Positions 31,445 to 40,465 of a stretch of 41,142 nt of DNA are shown here, one piece after another. The notes under the pieces were generated by a model. The model saw only the letters and a list, made by a program, of their open reading frames with translations. It was not told the DNA's origin and made no database searches. The translations under genes were made by a program, and so were the position numbers. Position 1 is the first letter of the stretch. Each line of letters starts with the position of its first letter. The DNA lies in contig DASXPS010000204.1 of the NCBI GenBank assembly GCA_036493475.1, positions 1-41,142 of the forward strand, written 5' to 3'. The stretch is from Sporichthyaceae bacterium. Lineage in GTDB: Bacteria > Actinomycetota > Actinomycetes > Sporichthyales > Sporichthyaceae.

Positions 31445-34400
31445 GTGGCCATCCGCGTCGCCGTCGAACACCGCACCGTCTACCGGTTCGATCGACCCAC
31501 CGACATCGGTCCGCACCTGGTCCGACTGCGCCCGGCGCCACACTGCCGCACGTCGATCACCGGATACTCGCTGCGCGTCTCTCCCGCCGAGCACTTCGTG
31601 AATTGGCAGCAGGACGTCTACGGAAACCACGCCGCGCGCCTGGTCTTCACGCAGCCGGCGACCGAACTGTCGATCACCGTGGACCTGGTGGCCGATCTCA
31701 GCCCCATCAATCCCTTCGACTTCTTCGTCGACGACTCCGCCCGGCAGTTCCCGTTCGAGTACCCGCTCGGCTCGGCCGAGGATCTCGCGGCCTACCTGCG
31801 CCGCGTCGACGAGCCCGGCACCCCCGTCGGCTCCGGTGCTGGTCCGCGGCTGCGGCACTGGCTCGAGGAGTTCGACGCCCCGTCCGCCAAGGGCACGGCG
31901 ATCGTCGACTTCCTCGTCGAACTCAACCGCCGGGTGGCCGGCGACATCGCGTATTCGCTTCGTATGGAGCCCGGTGTGCAGTCTCCCGACACGACGCTGG
32001 AGACCGGCGTCGGATCGTGCCGGGACAGCGCGTGGTTGCTGGTGGCAATGCTGCGCGAGCTTGGCTTGGCGGCCCGTTTCGTCTCCGGTTACCTGGTTCA
32101 ACTGGTGCCCGATGACGCCTCGGCGAACCTCACCGAGGACTTCACCGACCTGCACGCCTGGGCCGAGGTCTACGTACCCGGCGCCGGCTGGATCGGGCTG
32201 GACGCCACCTCCGGACTGCTGGCCGGGGAGGGGCACATTCCGCTGGTGGGCAGTCCCCGCCCGGAGCACGCCGCTCCGATCAGCGGCAGCACCGGCCCGG
32301 CGGTCAGCACGCTGGAGTTCGCGAACAGCGTGCGACGCATCCACGAGGACCCACGGGTCAGCAAGCCGTACTCCGCCATCCAACTCGAACGGATCGATGC
32401 GCTGGGCGAGGCGGTGGACGCGCGCCTGGCCGCGGGCGATGTACGCCTGACCATGGGCGGCGAGCCGACCTTCGTCGCGGCCGACGACATGGACTCCGCG
32501 CAGTGGCGGATCGCCGCCGACGGTGCGGAGAAGCGGGACTACGCACTCGCGCTGGCCCGGCGCCTGATGGAGCACTACGCACCGGCGGGCGTTGCCATCC
32601 ACGGGCAGGGCAAGTGGTACCCGGGTGAGCCGTTGCCGCGGTGGCAGATCGGCATCTTCTGGCGGGCCGATGGCACCCCTTTGTGGTTGGACCCCGATCT
32701 GCTCGACCACCCGTGGGCCGACACAACGCTCCAACCGGGTTCGAAGGCCGCTGCCGAGGCCGTTGCGGCGGTCACCGGGGCCATTGCGGCCGGGCTCGGC
32801 GTGCCCGCCGAGTATCTTCGGCCGCTGTTCGAGGACCCGTTGGACCTGCTGGCCACCGAGGCCCGGCTGCCGGCCGGTCCCCCGCCGCCCGCCCCCGGTA
32901 CGGCGGCCTGGCCCGCGGACGCCGCTCGCCGAGCGGAGATCGTCGCGGCGCTGGACGCCGAGAACGGCCGGCCGGCGGCGTGGGCCATTCCGCTGAGTCG
33001 TTCCGAGGAAGGCACCGCCTGGACCACCACCGTCTGGCGTTGCCGCCGCGGCGAGGTGTTCCTGCTTCCCGGCACGTCCCCGGCCGGGCTGCGGCTACCG
33101 CTGGACGCTTTGGCCTGGACCCCGCCGCCGATCGACCCGGACCGTTCCCGCTTTGCCCCCGTGGCCCCGCTCCGGCCGAGCGTGGCGGCCGTTCCCGCCG
33201 TGCACATCGTGCGGACCGCCGCGGCCCGGGTCCTGCCGGTCGAGGGCGCGCCCACCACGGCGCTATGCGTGCAGGAGCGCGACGGGCACGTGTTCGTGTT
33301 CCTGCCGCCGCTACCCGATGCCGCAGACACCGTCGCGCTGCTCGGCGTCGTGGAGCGGGCCGCCGCCGGCACCGGAGTGCGGGTCGTGCTGGAGGGCTAC
33401 CCGCCGGCCGGCGACGTCCGCGTGCGCACGCTCACCGTCACCCCCGACCCCGGCGTGATCGAGGTCAATGTCCATCCGGCGACCGATTGGTCGGAGTTGA
33501 CGGAGATCACCCGGACGCTGTCCGAGGCGGCGCACGGCGTCGGGCTGGCCGCCGAGACGTTCGCCATGGACGGCGCACACACCGGCACCGGCGGGGGTGG
33601 GCATCTGACCCTGGGTGGTCCGACGCCGGCCGATTCGCCGCTGCTGCGCCGGCCGGACCTGCTGGTCAGCATGCTGACCTACTGGCAGCACCACCCCGGC
33701 CTGACCTACCTGTTCTCCGGGCGGTTCATCGGCCCGACCAGTCAGGCGCCGCGCGTCGACGAGGGCCGGCACGAGACGCTCTACGAACTCCAGATCGCCT
33801 TCGCCGAGCTCGCCCGGTTGGCCGAAGCGCCCGAGGGTCCCCGGCCCTGGCAGGTGGACCGGGCCCTACGCCACTTGCTGACCGACATCACCGGCAACAC
33901 CCACCGCAGCGAGTTCTGCATCGACAAGCTGTTCAGCCCGGACACCGAACGCGGACGGCTGGGCCTGCTGGAACTGCGTGGCTTCGAGATGGCACCGCAT
34001 CCGGAGATGGCGCTGGTGCAGGCGCTGCTGGTGCGCGCGTTGGTGGTGCGGTTCTGGGAGCGCCCGTACACCGGTCCACTGGTGCGCTGGGGCACCCGGT
34101 TGCACGACACGTTTCTGCTGCCCGAGTACGCGCTGGCGGACGTGGGCGACGTGATGGCCGACCTGGCCGCGCACGACCTGCCGTTCTCCCCGGCCTGGCT
34201 GGACCCCTTCGCGGAGTTCCGATTCCCGCGGCTGGGCTCGGTCGACGTCGGCCCGGTGCATCTGGAGCTGCGCGCCGGCATCGAGCCGTGGCACGTACTC
34301 GGCGAGGAGGTGGCCGGCGGCGGCACCGCGCGCTACGTGGACTCCTCGACCGAACGCCTGCAGGTGAAGGTGAGCGGTGCCGTGCCCGGCCGCCATGCGG

Positions 34401-34828
34401 TGACCTGCAACGGGGTGCCGCTGCCGCTGTCCCCGACCCGCAGCGCGGACTCGCTGGTCGCGGGCGTGCGCTACCGGGCCTGGGCTCCGCCCTCCGCGTT
34501 GCACCCCACCATCAAGGTGCACTCCCCGTTGGTGTTCGACGTGGTGGACATCTGGAACCACCGTTCGCTGGGCGGCTGCACGTACCACGTCACGCACCCG
34601 GGCGGCCGCGCGTGGACCACGTTCCCGGTGAACGCGGCCGAGGCGGAATCCCGGCGCGGCGCGCGATTCACCGTCGGCGGGCACACGCCGGGGCCGGTGG
34701 ACCCAGCGGCATGGCAGTCTTCGTCCATGCACCCGTCCCCGGCCACCTCCCTGGTCGCCTCGACCGCGGCCGATGCCGGCGAGTACCCGCGCACGCTCGA
34801 CCTGCGCCGCTTCCCCGCGCCACGGTGA
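31445..34828 (+). CDS. transglutaminase-like + DUF2126 protein
   Basis: 1,127 residues from GTG 31445 behind GGAGGA. The N-terminal bacterial transglutaminase region (VEHRTVYRFDRP...) leads to a papain-like core with catalytic Cys192 (VGSCRDSAW), His237 (DLHAWAEVY) and Asp253 (LDATSG). The remaining about 800 residues are the DUF2126 region, beginning near VRLTMGGEPTFVAADDMDS and including GQGKWYPGEPLPRWQIGIFWR, TGTGGGGHLTLGG, LTYLFSGRFIGPTSQAPRVDE and HRSEFCIDKLFSP. The H-x-GG and R-x-E-rich pattern is consistent with the glutamine-synthetase/GCS-like amidoligase fold proposed for this family. First gene of a four-gene operon; its stop overlaps the next start by 4 bp. Cytosolic. Confidence 0.93.
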   Translation: MAIRVAVEHRTVYRFDRPTDIGPHLVRLRPAPHCRTSITGYSLRVSPAEHFVNWQQDVYGNHAARLVFTQPATELSITVDLVADLSPINPFDFFVDDSARQFPFEYPLGSAEDLAAYLRRVDEPGTPVGSGAGPRLRHWLEEFDAPSAKGTAIVDFLVELNRRVAGDIAYSLRMEPGVQSPDTTLETGVGSCRDSAWLLVAMLRELGLAARFVSGYLVQLVPDDASANLTEDFTDLHAWAEVYVPGAGWIGLDATSGLLAGEGHIPLVGSPRPEHAAPISGSTGPAVSTLEFANSVRRIHEDPRVSKPYSAIQLERIDALGEAVDARLAAGDVRLTMGGEPTFVAADDMDSAQWRIAADGAEKRDYALALARRLMEHYAPAGVAIHGQGKWYPGEPLPRWQIGIFWRADGTPLWLDPDLLDHPWADTTLQPGSKAAAEAVAAVTGAIAAGLGVPAEYLRPLFEDPLDLLATEARLPAGPPPPAPGTAAWPADAARRAEIVAALDAENGRPAAWAIPLSRSEEGTAWTTTVWRCRRGEVFLLPGTSPAGLRLPLDALAWTPPPIDPDRSRFAPVAPLRPSVAAVPAVHIVRTAAARVLPVEGAPTTALCVQERDGHVFVFLPPLPDAADTVALLGVVERAAAGTGVRVVLEGYPPAGDVRVRTLTVTPDPGVIEVNVHPATDWSELTEITRTLSEAAHGVGLAAETFAMDGAHTGTGGGGHLTLGGPTPADSPLLRRPDLLVSMLTYWQHHPGLTYLFSGRFIGPTSQAPRVDEGRHETLYELQIAFAELARLAEAPEGPRPWQVDRALRHLLTDITGNTHRSEFCIDKLFSPDTERGRLGLLELRGFEMAPHPEMALVQALLVRALVVRFWERPYTGPLVRWGTRLHDTFLLPEYALADVGDVMADLAAHDLPFSPAWLDPFAEFRFPRLGSVDVGPVHLELRAGIEPWHVLGEEVAGGGTARYVDSSTERLQVKVSGAVPGRHAVTCNGVPLPLSPTRSADSLVAGVRYRAWAPPSALHPTIKVHSPLVFDVVDIWNHRSLGGCTYHVTHPGGRAWTTFPVNAAEAESRRGARFTVGGHTPGPVDPAAWQSSSMHPSPATSLVASTAADAGEYPRTLDLRRFPAPR

Positions 34829-37341
34829 CCGACACGCTGCCCGGATCCGGGCCGGGCGCTCGCGAGTCCGCGCGCGGGATGGTGCACGCCTACGCCGCCC
34901 GGCGGGCCGCGCAGCGTTCCTGTTGGGACGAGATGGTCGGCTTCCACGGCCGGGTCCGCGGCGGCTGGCGCGAGCTGTCCGCCGTCGCCGAGCAACTCGG
35001 TCCGCAGGGGCTGGCCGCGGCCGCGGCGGAGGTCGAGCGACTGCTCGACGAGGACGGCGTCACCTACCGTCCGCTCGGCGCCGAGGAGGAGCAGCGCTGG
35101 GGCCTGGACCCGCTGCCGGTGTTCCTCGACGAGGTCGAGTGGGCGGTGCTGGAACCCGGCCTCACCCAACGCGCGCAACTGCTGGACCTGCTACTGGCCG
35201 ACCTCTATGGACCACGGGAGTCGATCCGGTCCGGGATACTGCCCACCGAGGTGGTGCACGCGCACCCCGGCTTCCTGCGCGCCTGGGACGGGGTGATCGG
35301 GGCCAAGCGGCAACTGTTCCTGGCCGCGGCAGACCTCGGCCGGGCCCGCGACGGCACCTGGTGTGTGGTCGCTGACCGGGTGCAGGCCCCCTCGGGTGCG
35401 GGTTACGCGATGGCCAACCGGCGGGTGGTCTCCCGGGTGCTGCCGACCCTGCACCGCGAGGCGGAGATTCACCGCCTCGGGCCGTTCTTCCACGCGATGC
35501 GGATCGGGTTGGAGCAGGTGGCCCCGCCCACCGCGGAGGCGCCCCGCGCCGTGCTGCTCACTCCGGGCACGCACAGCGAGACCGCCTTCGAACAGGCCTA
35601 CTTGTCCACGCTGTTGGGTTATCCGCTGGTCCGCGGATCGGACCTGATGGTCGCCGAGGGCCGGGTGTGGCGGCGCACGTTGGGCCGCCGGGAGCCGGTG
35701 GATGTGATCCTGCGCCGGGTGGACAGCTGGTTCTGCGACCCGCTGGATCTGCGCCCGGACTCCGAACTGGGCGTGCCCGGTCTGGTCGAGGCCGCGCGCT
35801 CGGGCAATGTCGCGGTGGTCAACGGGCTGGGCGCCGGGGTGGTGGAGAACCCGGCGCTGTTGCCGTTCCTGCCCCCGCTCTGCCAGCTGCTGCTGGACGA
35901 ACCGCTGCGGCTCAAGTCGGTGCCGACCCGGTGGTGCGGCGACCCCGACGAGCTGACCCTGGTGCGCGAACGGCTGGCCGAGTTGGTGATCAAACCATTG
36001 GCCCGCGGCATCGCGCGCACCCACATCAACGGATGGGAGCTGTCCGAGGCGCAGCGCGACGACCTGCGCCGACGCATCGAGGCCGAGCCGCATCTGTGGG
36101 TGGGCCAGGAGGCGCTGGCCTGTTCCACCGCACCCAGCGTGGTGGCCGACGACCTGTTCCCGCAGCTGCTCACCCTGCGCACCTTCGCCGTGGCCTCCGG
36201 CGTCGGCTATCAGGTGATGACCGGTGGACTCGGCCAGGTGCGCACTCCGCACGGCGGACTGACGGCGCGTGAGACCCCGCCGACATCCAAGGACATCTGG
36301 ATCCGCAACACGCGTGGCGCACCGACCGTTGCCCCCTGGGTCCGCGAGGCCACCCCGTCGCAGATCCTGCCGATGACCGACTCCCCACGGGTCATCGAGG
36401 ACATGTTCTGGTTGGGCCGCTATGCCGAACGCGCCGAGGACACCGCGCGCGTGCTGCGTGCCGTGAACGACCGCTGGGCGGACTTCCACCACTCACCCGA
36501 GCAGCAGGGGGCGGCCGCGCTGGCCGTGCTGCTGCGCACGCTGAGCGCGGTGACCGGCACCGCGCCGGACATCACCGATGTGGTGTTCAACGAGGACCGG
36601 CCGGGCACGCTGGCCCACGCGGTGCGGCGGTTGACCGCGTTGTCCGGGGACGTACGCGAACAACTGTCCACCGACACCTGGCTGGTGCTCGGTGGTCTGG
36701 AACGCGAACTGCAGAACCGCCAGGACACCGACACGCCAACGACGTTGGCCAAAGTGCTGGAGGGCCTGCTGGCGTTGTCCGGGCTGATGGCCGAAAGCCT
36801 GGTGCGCGACGCCGGTTGGCGGTTCTGCGAGATCGGCCGACGCCTGGAGCGCGCCGCGCACGTCTGCGCGTTGCTGTCCGCAGGCCTGGGCGGCACACGC
36901 AGCGCGGACACCGACAGCCTGGTCGTGGAATCGGTGCTGATCGCGGCGGAGAGCATCATCACCTACCGGCGTCGCTACACCGCTCGCGCCGGCGTGGGCA
37001 CCGTGCTTGATCTGTTGCTGGTGGATCGGGAGAACCCGCGGGCCATCGGTTACCAACTCGACCGGCTCGGCGAGTCGCTGGAGCGCATCCCGTCCGATGC
37101 CGAGCGGATGGCCGGGGTGCGCGAACTACTCGGCGATCTGCGTTCCCGGGTGCGCGCCGCGGACACCCTCGCCCTGGCCATCCCGCAGGCCGACGGCGAC
37201 CGTCCCGCCCTGCGCGCGTTCCTCGATGAACTCGGCGCGGACCTGGCCACGCTGGCCGCGGACCTGCAGGACATCTTCTTCGTCCAGCGCGCCCCGCAGC
37301 GCCCGCTGGCGGGCACCGTCATTGCCGCGGAGTCCTGGTGA
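34825..37341 (+). CDS. circularly permuted ATP-grasp + alpha-E fusion protein
   Basis: 838 residues from GTG 34825, which overlaps the upstream TGA (GTGA). Residues about 1-515 are the circularly permuted type 2 ATP-grasp domain (DUF404/DUF407), with FLDEVEWAVLEPGLTQRAQLL, GPFFHAMRIGLE, VDVILRRVDSWFCDPLDLRPDS, VVNGLGAGVVENPALLPFLP and a GWELSEAQRDDLRRRIEAEP segment. From about residue 523 the all-helical alpha-E domain (DUF403) begins with IEDMFWLGRYAERAEDTARV and ends DLQDIFFVQR. In many genomes these are separate genes; here they are fused. ATP-grasp enzymes ligate a carboxylate to an amine through an acyl-phosphate. Computational work on amidoligases links this set to synthesis of an unidentified peptide or peptide tag. 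Confidence 0.93.
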   Translation: MTDTLPGSGPGARESARGMVHAYAARRAAQRSCWDEMVGFHGRVRGGWRELSAVAEQLGPQGLAAAAAEVERLLDEDGVTYRPLGAEEEQRWGLDPLPVFLDEVEWAVLEPGLTQRAQLLDLLLADLYGPRESIRSGILPTEVVHAHPGFLRAWDGVIGAKRQLFLAAADLGRARDGTWCVVADRVQAPSGAGYAMANRRVVSRVLPTLHREAEIHRLGPFFHAMRIGLEQVAPPTAEAPRAVLLTPGTHSETAFEQAYLSTLLGYPLVRGSDLMVAEGRVWRRTLGRREPVDVILRRVDSWFCDPLDLRPDSELGVPGLVEAARSGNVAVVNGLGAGVVENPALLPFLPPLCQLLLDEPLRLKSVPTRWCGDPDELTLVRERLAELVIKPLARGIARTHINGWELSEAQRDDLRRRIEAEPHLWVGQEALACSTAPSVVADDLFPQLLTLRTFAVASGVGYQVMTGGLGQVRTPHGGLTARETPPTSKDIWIRNTRGAPTVAPWVREATPSQILPMTDSPRVIEDMFWLGRYAERAEDTARVLRAVNDRWADFHHSPEQQGAAALAVLLRTLSAVTGTAPDITDVVFNEDRPGTLAHAVRRLTALSGDVREQLSTDTWLVLGGLERELQNRQDTDTPTTLAKVLEGLLALSGLMAESLVRDAGWRFCEIGRRLERAAHVCALLSAGLGGTRSADTDSLVVESVLIAAESIITYRRRYTARAGVGTVLDLLLVDRENPRAIGYQLDRLGESLERIPSDAERMAGVRELLGDLRSRVRAADTLALAIPQADGDRPALRAFLDELGADLATLAADLQDIFFVQRAPQRPLAGTVIAAESW

Positions 37342-38297
37342 GCGCGCCGGCCCCGGTGCCGGCGCCGCCCGGTGCGCGGCGTTATCAGCTCACCCACCGC
37401 ACCGAGTACCGCTACGACGAGGACGTGCAGACCAGTTACGGACGGGCTCATCTGGTGCCCCGTCACGGCGAGGGACAGCACCGCCTGGAGTACACGCTGG
37501 ACACCGAGCCGGGTCCGGTCGAGTTGTCCGAACACGCCGACTTCTTCGGCAACCGCTCGGTCTACTTCGTGGTGCGCGAGCCGCATCGAGAGCTGACCGT
37601 CACCTGCCGCAGCCTGATCGACGTGCACCGTCCCGAGGTGGACCGCGACGCGTTGCGCGATGTCCGGGCCCGCGTTGTCCGCGATCGGTTGGCCGACCGC
37701 GCCGACCTGGACCCGGACCTGCTCGACGCTCGCCCGTTCCTGTTGCCCTCCCCGATGATCGGGCGTGCCCCTGAGGTAGCGGCGTTCGCCACCGACCTGA
37801 TGCGGCCGGGCCGCAGCCTCGACGAGGTCCTCGTCGATCTGCTCGAGCGCATCGGGGAATTCGCCTACGTCACCGGGGTCACCACGGTGTCCACCCCGCT
37901 GGCCGAGGTGTTGGCCCGCCGTGCGGGCGTCTGCCAGGACTTCGCTCATCTCGGGGTGGCCGCGTTGCGTGCGGCCGGCCTGGCCGCCCGTTACGTCAGC
38001 GGGTATCTGGAAACTCGTCCCCCACCCGGCCGGGCGCGCTTGGTCGGAGCGGATGCGTCGCACGCCTGGGTGTCGGTCTTCGCGCCGGGCCTCGGTTGGG
38101 TCGACCTGGACCCGACCAACCATCAGTTCGTCGACGAGTCCTACGTGGTCGCCGCGATCGGCCGGGACTACGGCGACGTGCCCCCGCTGCGTGGCGTCAT
38201 CTTCACCGAGAGCAAGCAGAGCACGATGCAGGTCTTCGTGGACATGGAGCCGGTGCCGGTGGCGCCGGCGGGAGTGGACTCCCCGCTCGCCGGGTAG
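37338..38297 (+). CDS. transglutaminase family protein
   Basis: 319 residues from GTG 37338, again overlapping the upstream stop by 4 bp. The N-terminal beta domain (YQLTHRTEYRYDEDVQTSYGR, ADFFGNRSVYFVV) is typical of bacterial transglutaminase-like proteins. The papain-like core has catalytic Cys199 (AGVCQDFAHL), His242 (ASHAWVSVF) and Asp258 (LDPTN). No signal peptide. In this conserved cluster it is thought to act as a peptidase or amide transferase on the product of the ATP-grasp enzyme; that role is inferred from context. Confidence 0.95.
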   Translation: MSAPAPVPAPPGARRYQLTHRTEYRYDEDVQTSYGRAHLVPRHGEGQHRLEYTLDTEPGPVELSEHADFFGNRSVYFVVREPHRELTVTCRSLIDVHRPEVDRDALRDVRARVVRDRLADRADLDPDLLDARPFLLPSPMIGRAPEVAAFATDLMRPGRSLDEVLVDLLERIGEFAYVTGVTTVSTPLAEVLARRAGVCQDFAHLGVAALRAAGLAARYVSGYLETRPPPGRARLVGADASHAWVSVFAPGLGWVDLDPTNHQFVDESYVVAAIGRDYGDVPPLRGVIFTESKQSTMQVFVDMEPVPVAPAGVDSPLAG

Positions 38298-38306
38298 CGT
38301 GCGTCA

Positions 38307-39329
38307 GTGCGTGCGTTCACCTGTCCCTCCTGCGGGGCCCTGCTGTTCTTCGAGAACAGCAGGTGCCTGGCCTGCGGCACGCAGGTGGGTTTTGAGCGGC
38401 GGACCGCGGACTTCGTCTGCGTGCCGCCCGGTTTGCGTTGCGCCAATGCCGAGATCGCCGCTTGCAACTGGACGGCGCCGGGCCCGGACCCGTTGTGCGA
38501 CTGCTGTCAACTGACTCGCACCCGTCCCAACGACGCTGACGAAGCGGGCATGGCCGCCTTCGTGCTGGCGCAGGGCGCCTCCCGCCGGTTGCTCTACCAA
38601 CTCGACGACCTCGGCCTGCCGGTCCGCAATCGCGAGGAGGACCCGGAACACGGGTTGGCCTTCGATCTGCTGTCCAGCGTCGGCCAACCGGTCACCACCG
38701 GGCACGACAACGGGGTGATCACCATCGACCTGGCCGAGGGCGACGCCGGGCATCGAGAGGCACTGCGCGTGCAGATGGCGGAGCCCTATCGCACCCTGCT
38801 CGGGCATTTCCGCCACGAGGTCGGGCACTACTACTGGACGGTGCTGGTGGCGGGGCGGCCCGCGCTGGACGTGTTCCGCGCGCTGTTCGGCGACGAGCGC
38901 GCCGACTACGCCGCGGCACTACAGGCGAATTACACCGGCAACCCCGATCCGAATTGGGCCGAGACCCACGTCTCGACCTACGCCGCCGCCCACCCGTGGG
39001 AGGACTGGGCGGAGACCTTCGCGCACTACCTGCACATCCGCGACAGCCTGCAGACCGCGGCAGCGTTCGGCATCGTCGTGGCCGGTCCGGAGCTGGACAC
39101 TCCGCCGGACCCGTTGGCTCCGCTCAGCTCGGTTCCGCTGGAGGAGCACGACGACTTCGACGATTTGATAAATGCCTGGTTGCCGCTGACCTACGCCCTG
39201 AACGCGGTCAATCGGTCGATGGGGAAGCGCGATCTCTATCCGTTCGTGCTCTCCCCCACCGTGTTGGAAAAGCTGCGCCTGGTGCACTCGCTGATCGCCG
39301 CCGAGTCGCGCGAGCGACTTGCCGCCTGA
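38307..39329 (+). CDS. putative zinc-binding metallopeptidase
   Basis: 340 residues from GTG 38307, 9 bp after the preceding stop. The N-terminus is a zinc ribbon (CPSC at 6-9, CLAC at 20-23) with further Cys pairs in a DPLCDCC segment. The core has the zincin motif HEVGH (His170, Glu171, His174) in LLGHFRHEVGHYYWTVL, and HPWEDWAETFAHYLHIRDSLQ farther on, which supplies a likely third ligand. This is the pattern of the PF10005/PF15887 family found with ATP-grasp/alpha-E/transglutaminase operons. It probably cleaves the peptide product or a tagged protein; not shown experimentally as far as I know. Last gene of the operon; 7 bp from the convergent VOC gene. Confidence 0.9.
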   Translation: MRAFTCPSCGALLFFENSRCLACGTQVGFERRTADFVCVPPGLRCANAEIAACNWTAPGPDPLCDCCQLTRTRPNDADEAGMAAFVLAQGASRRLLYQLDDLGLPVRNREEDPEHGLAFDLLSSVGQPVTTGHDNGVITIDLAEGDAGHREALRVQMAEPYRTLLGHFRHEVGHYYWTVLVAGRPALDVFRALFGDERADYAAALQANYTGNPDPNWAETHVSTYAAAHPWEDWAETFAHYLHIRDSLQTAAAFGIVVAGPELDTPPDPLAPLSSVPLEEHDDFDDLINAWLPLTYALNAVNRSMGKRDLYPFVLSPTVLEKLRLVHSLIAAESRERLAA

Positions 39330-39336
39330 CGTCGCG

Positions 39337-39816
39337 TCAGCCGCCCGCGACGGCCGCCTCGATTGCCGCGAGGTCGATCTTCTGCATGGTCATCATGGCC
39401 TGCATGGAGCGGTTCGCCCGCTCCGGATCCGGGTCGCTGTTCAGCTCCATCAGCCGGGTGGGGAACACCTGCCAGGACAAGCCGAAGCGGTCCTTCAACC
39501 ACCCGCACGGACCCGGCTCGCCGCCGTCCACCAGGGCGTCCCAGTAGTAGTCGACCTCGGCTTGATCGGCGCACGGGATCTGCAGCGAGATCGCCTCGGA
39601 GAAGGTGAAGTGCGGCCCGCCGTTCAACCCGACGAAGCTCGCCCCATCCAGGCTGAACTCGACCACCATCACCGCCCCCGGCTCGTTGCTCGGGGTGCCC
39701 CCGGACGGGGCGCGAACGACGTTGGTAACGCCGGAGTTCGGAAAGATCTTGATGTAGAACGCGGCCGCCTCCTCGGCGTTGCCGTCGAACCACAGGCACG
39801 GGGTTATCCGAGGCAT
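39337..39816 (-). CDS. VOC-family protein (PhnB/3-demethylubiquinone methyltransferase-like fold)
   Basis: 159 residues from ATG 39816, with GAAGGG upstream. Typical of the PhnB-like vicinal oxygen chelate family: PRITPCLWFDGNAEEAAAFYIKIFPNS, EFSLDGASFVGLNGGPHFTFSEAISLQI, ADQAEVDYYWDAL, CGWLKDRFGLSWQVFP. Annotated relatives are often called 3-demethylubiquinone-9 3-methyltransferase, a name without experimental support in actinobacteria, which make menaquinone. Small cytosolic dimer expected. It is 16 nt downstream of the NUDIX gene on the same strand, so probably the last gene of that unit. Confidence 0.9.
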   Translation of the reverse strand: MPRITPCLWFDGNAEEAAAFYIKIFPNSGVTNVVRAPSGGTPSNEPGAVMVVEFSLDGASFVGLNGGPHFTFSEAISLQIPCADQAEVDYYWDALVDGGEPGPCGWLKDRFGLSWQVFPTRLMELNSDPDPERANRSMQAMMTMQKIDLAAIEAAVAGG

Positions 39817-39832
39817 GCGTTCGCCCTTCTCG

Positions 39833-40465
39833 TTACTCGAACAGTGCGGGCAGGCTCGGGTCGGCGCGATGGGCGAGGATCGCGGCGACCACGCGGTCGG
39901 GGGTGCGTCGGTGCGACAGCGGCGGTAGGTCATCGCCGGCGAAGAACCCGACCCCATCGGTCTCGTGGTCGCCGCCCGCCTCCCCACCGCTCAGCTCCCC
40001 GCAGAACACGATCTTGTAGGCACTGAACGGCGTGGTCGGGTCGTGCGCGTCGAAGACCCCGACCAGGTGCGTCAGCCGGGTGGTGTACCCGGACTCCTCG
40101 TACACCTCACGGGCCGCGGACACCGAAGGGGCGTCCCCCACGTCCGCCCAACCACCCGGTAGCGACCACCGGCCGTCGGCCACCTCACGGACCAGCAGTA
40201 GGCGGTGCTGCTCGTCGAACACCGCGGCGCGTACGTCCACCTTGGGTGTCACGTAGCCCTCGGTGGCGTGATACAGGTCGGGCAGCTCCACCTCGGGACG
40301 GCCGGACAGCTCGGCGAACATGGCCCGGGCGATCGAGCCCAGCTCGGCGTAGCGGCGCTGGTCGTAGGGGTTCTCCGCGAACTCCGAGCCGATCCGGGCC
40401 ATGGCGTCGAGCTTGCGCGCCCAGTTCAACCACACCGATCCGTCCGGGGGTGGTAACTCGGTCAT
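39833..40465 (-). CDS. NUDIX hydrolase with N-terminal NUDIX_4-type domain
   Basis: 210 residues from ATG 40465, which overlaps the upstream gene's stop by 4 bp (ATGA). The N-terminal 65 residues (WLNWARKLDAMARIGSEFAENPYDQRRY) match the helical domain found before some NUDIX domains. The NUDIX box is GWADVGDAPSVSAAREVYEE followed by SGY; the REVYEESG part is canonical, but the first Glu of the consensus is Asp here. It would hydrolyse a nucleoside diphosphate linked to another moiety, such as ADP-ribose or a nucleotide sugar; substrate not predictable. Confidence 0.92.
   Translation of the reverse strand: MTELPPPDGSVWLNWARKLDAMARIGSEFAENPYDQRRYAELGSIARAMFAELSGRPEVELPDLYHATEGYVTPKVDVRAAVFDEQHRLLLVREVADGRWSLPGGWADVGDAPSVSAAREVYEESGYTTRLTHLVGVFDAHDPTTPFSAYKIVFCGELSGGEAGGDHETDGVGFFAGDDLPPLSHRRTPDRVVAAILAHRADPSLPALFE

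Noticed and set aside
32641-34824. In-frame N-terminal extension of the ATP-grasp protein to 1,566 residues
   Set aside because: The extension lies wholly inside the DUF2126 gene in another frame and reads as Arg/Gly-rich noise; GTG 34825 fits operon overlap and family N-terminus.
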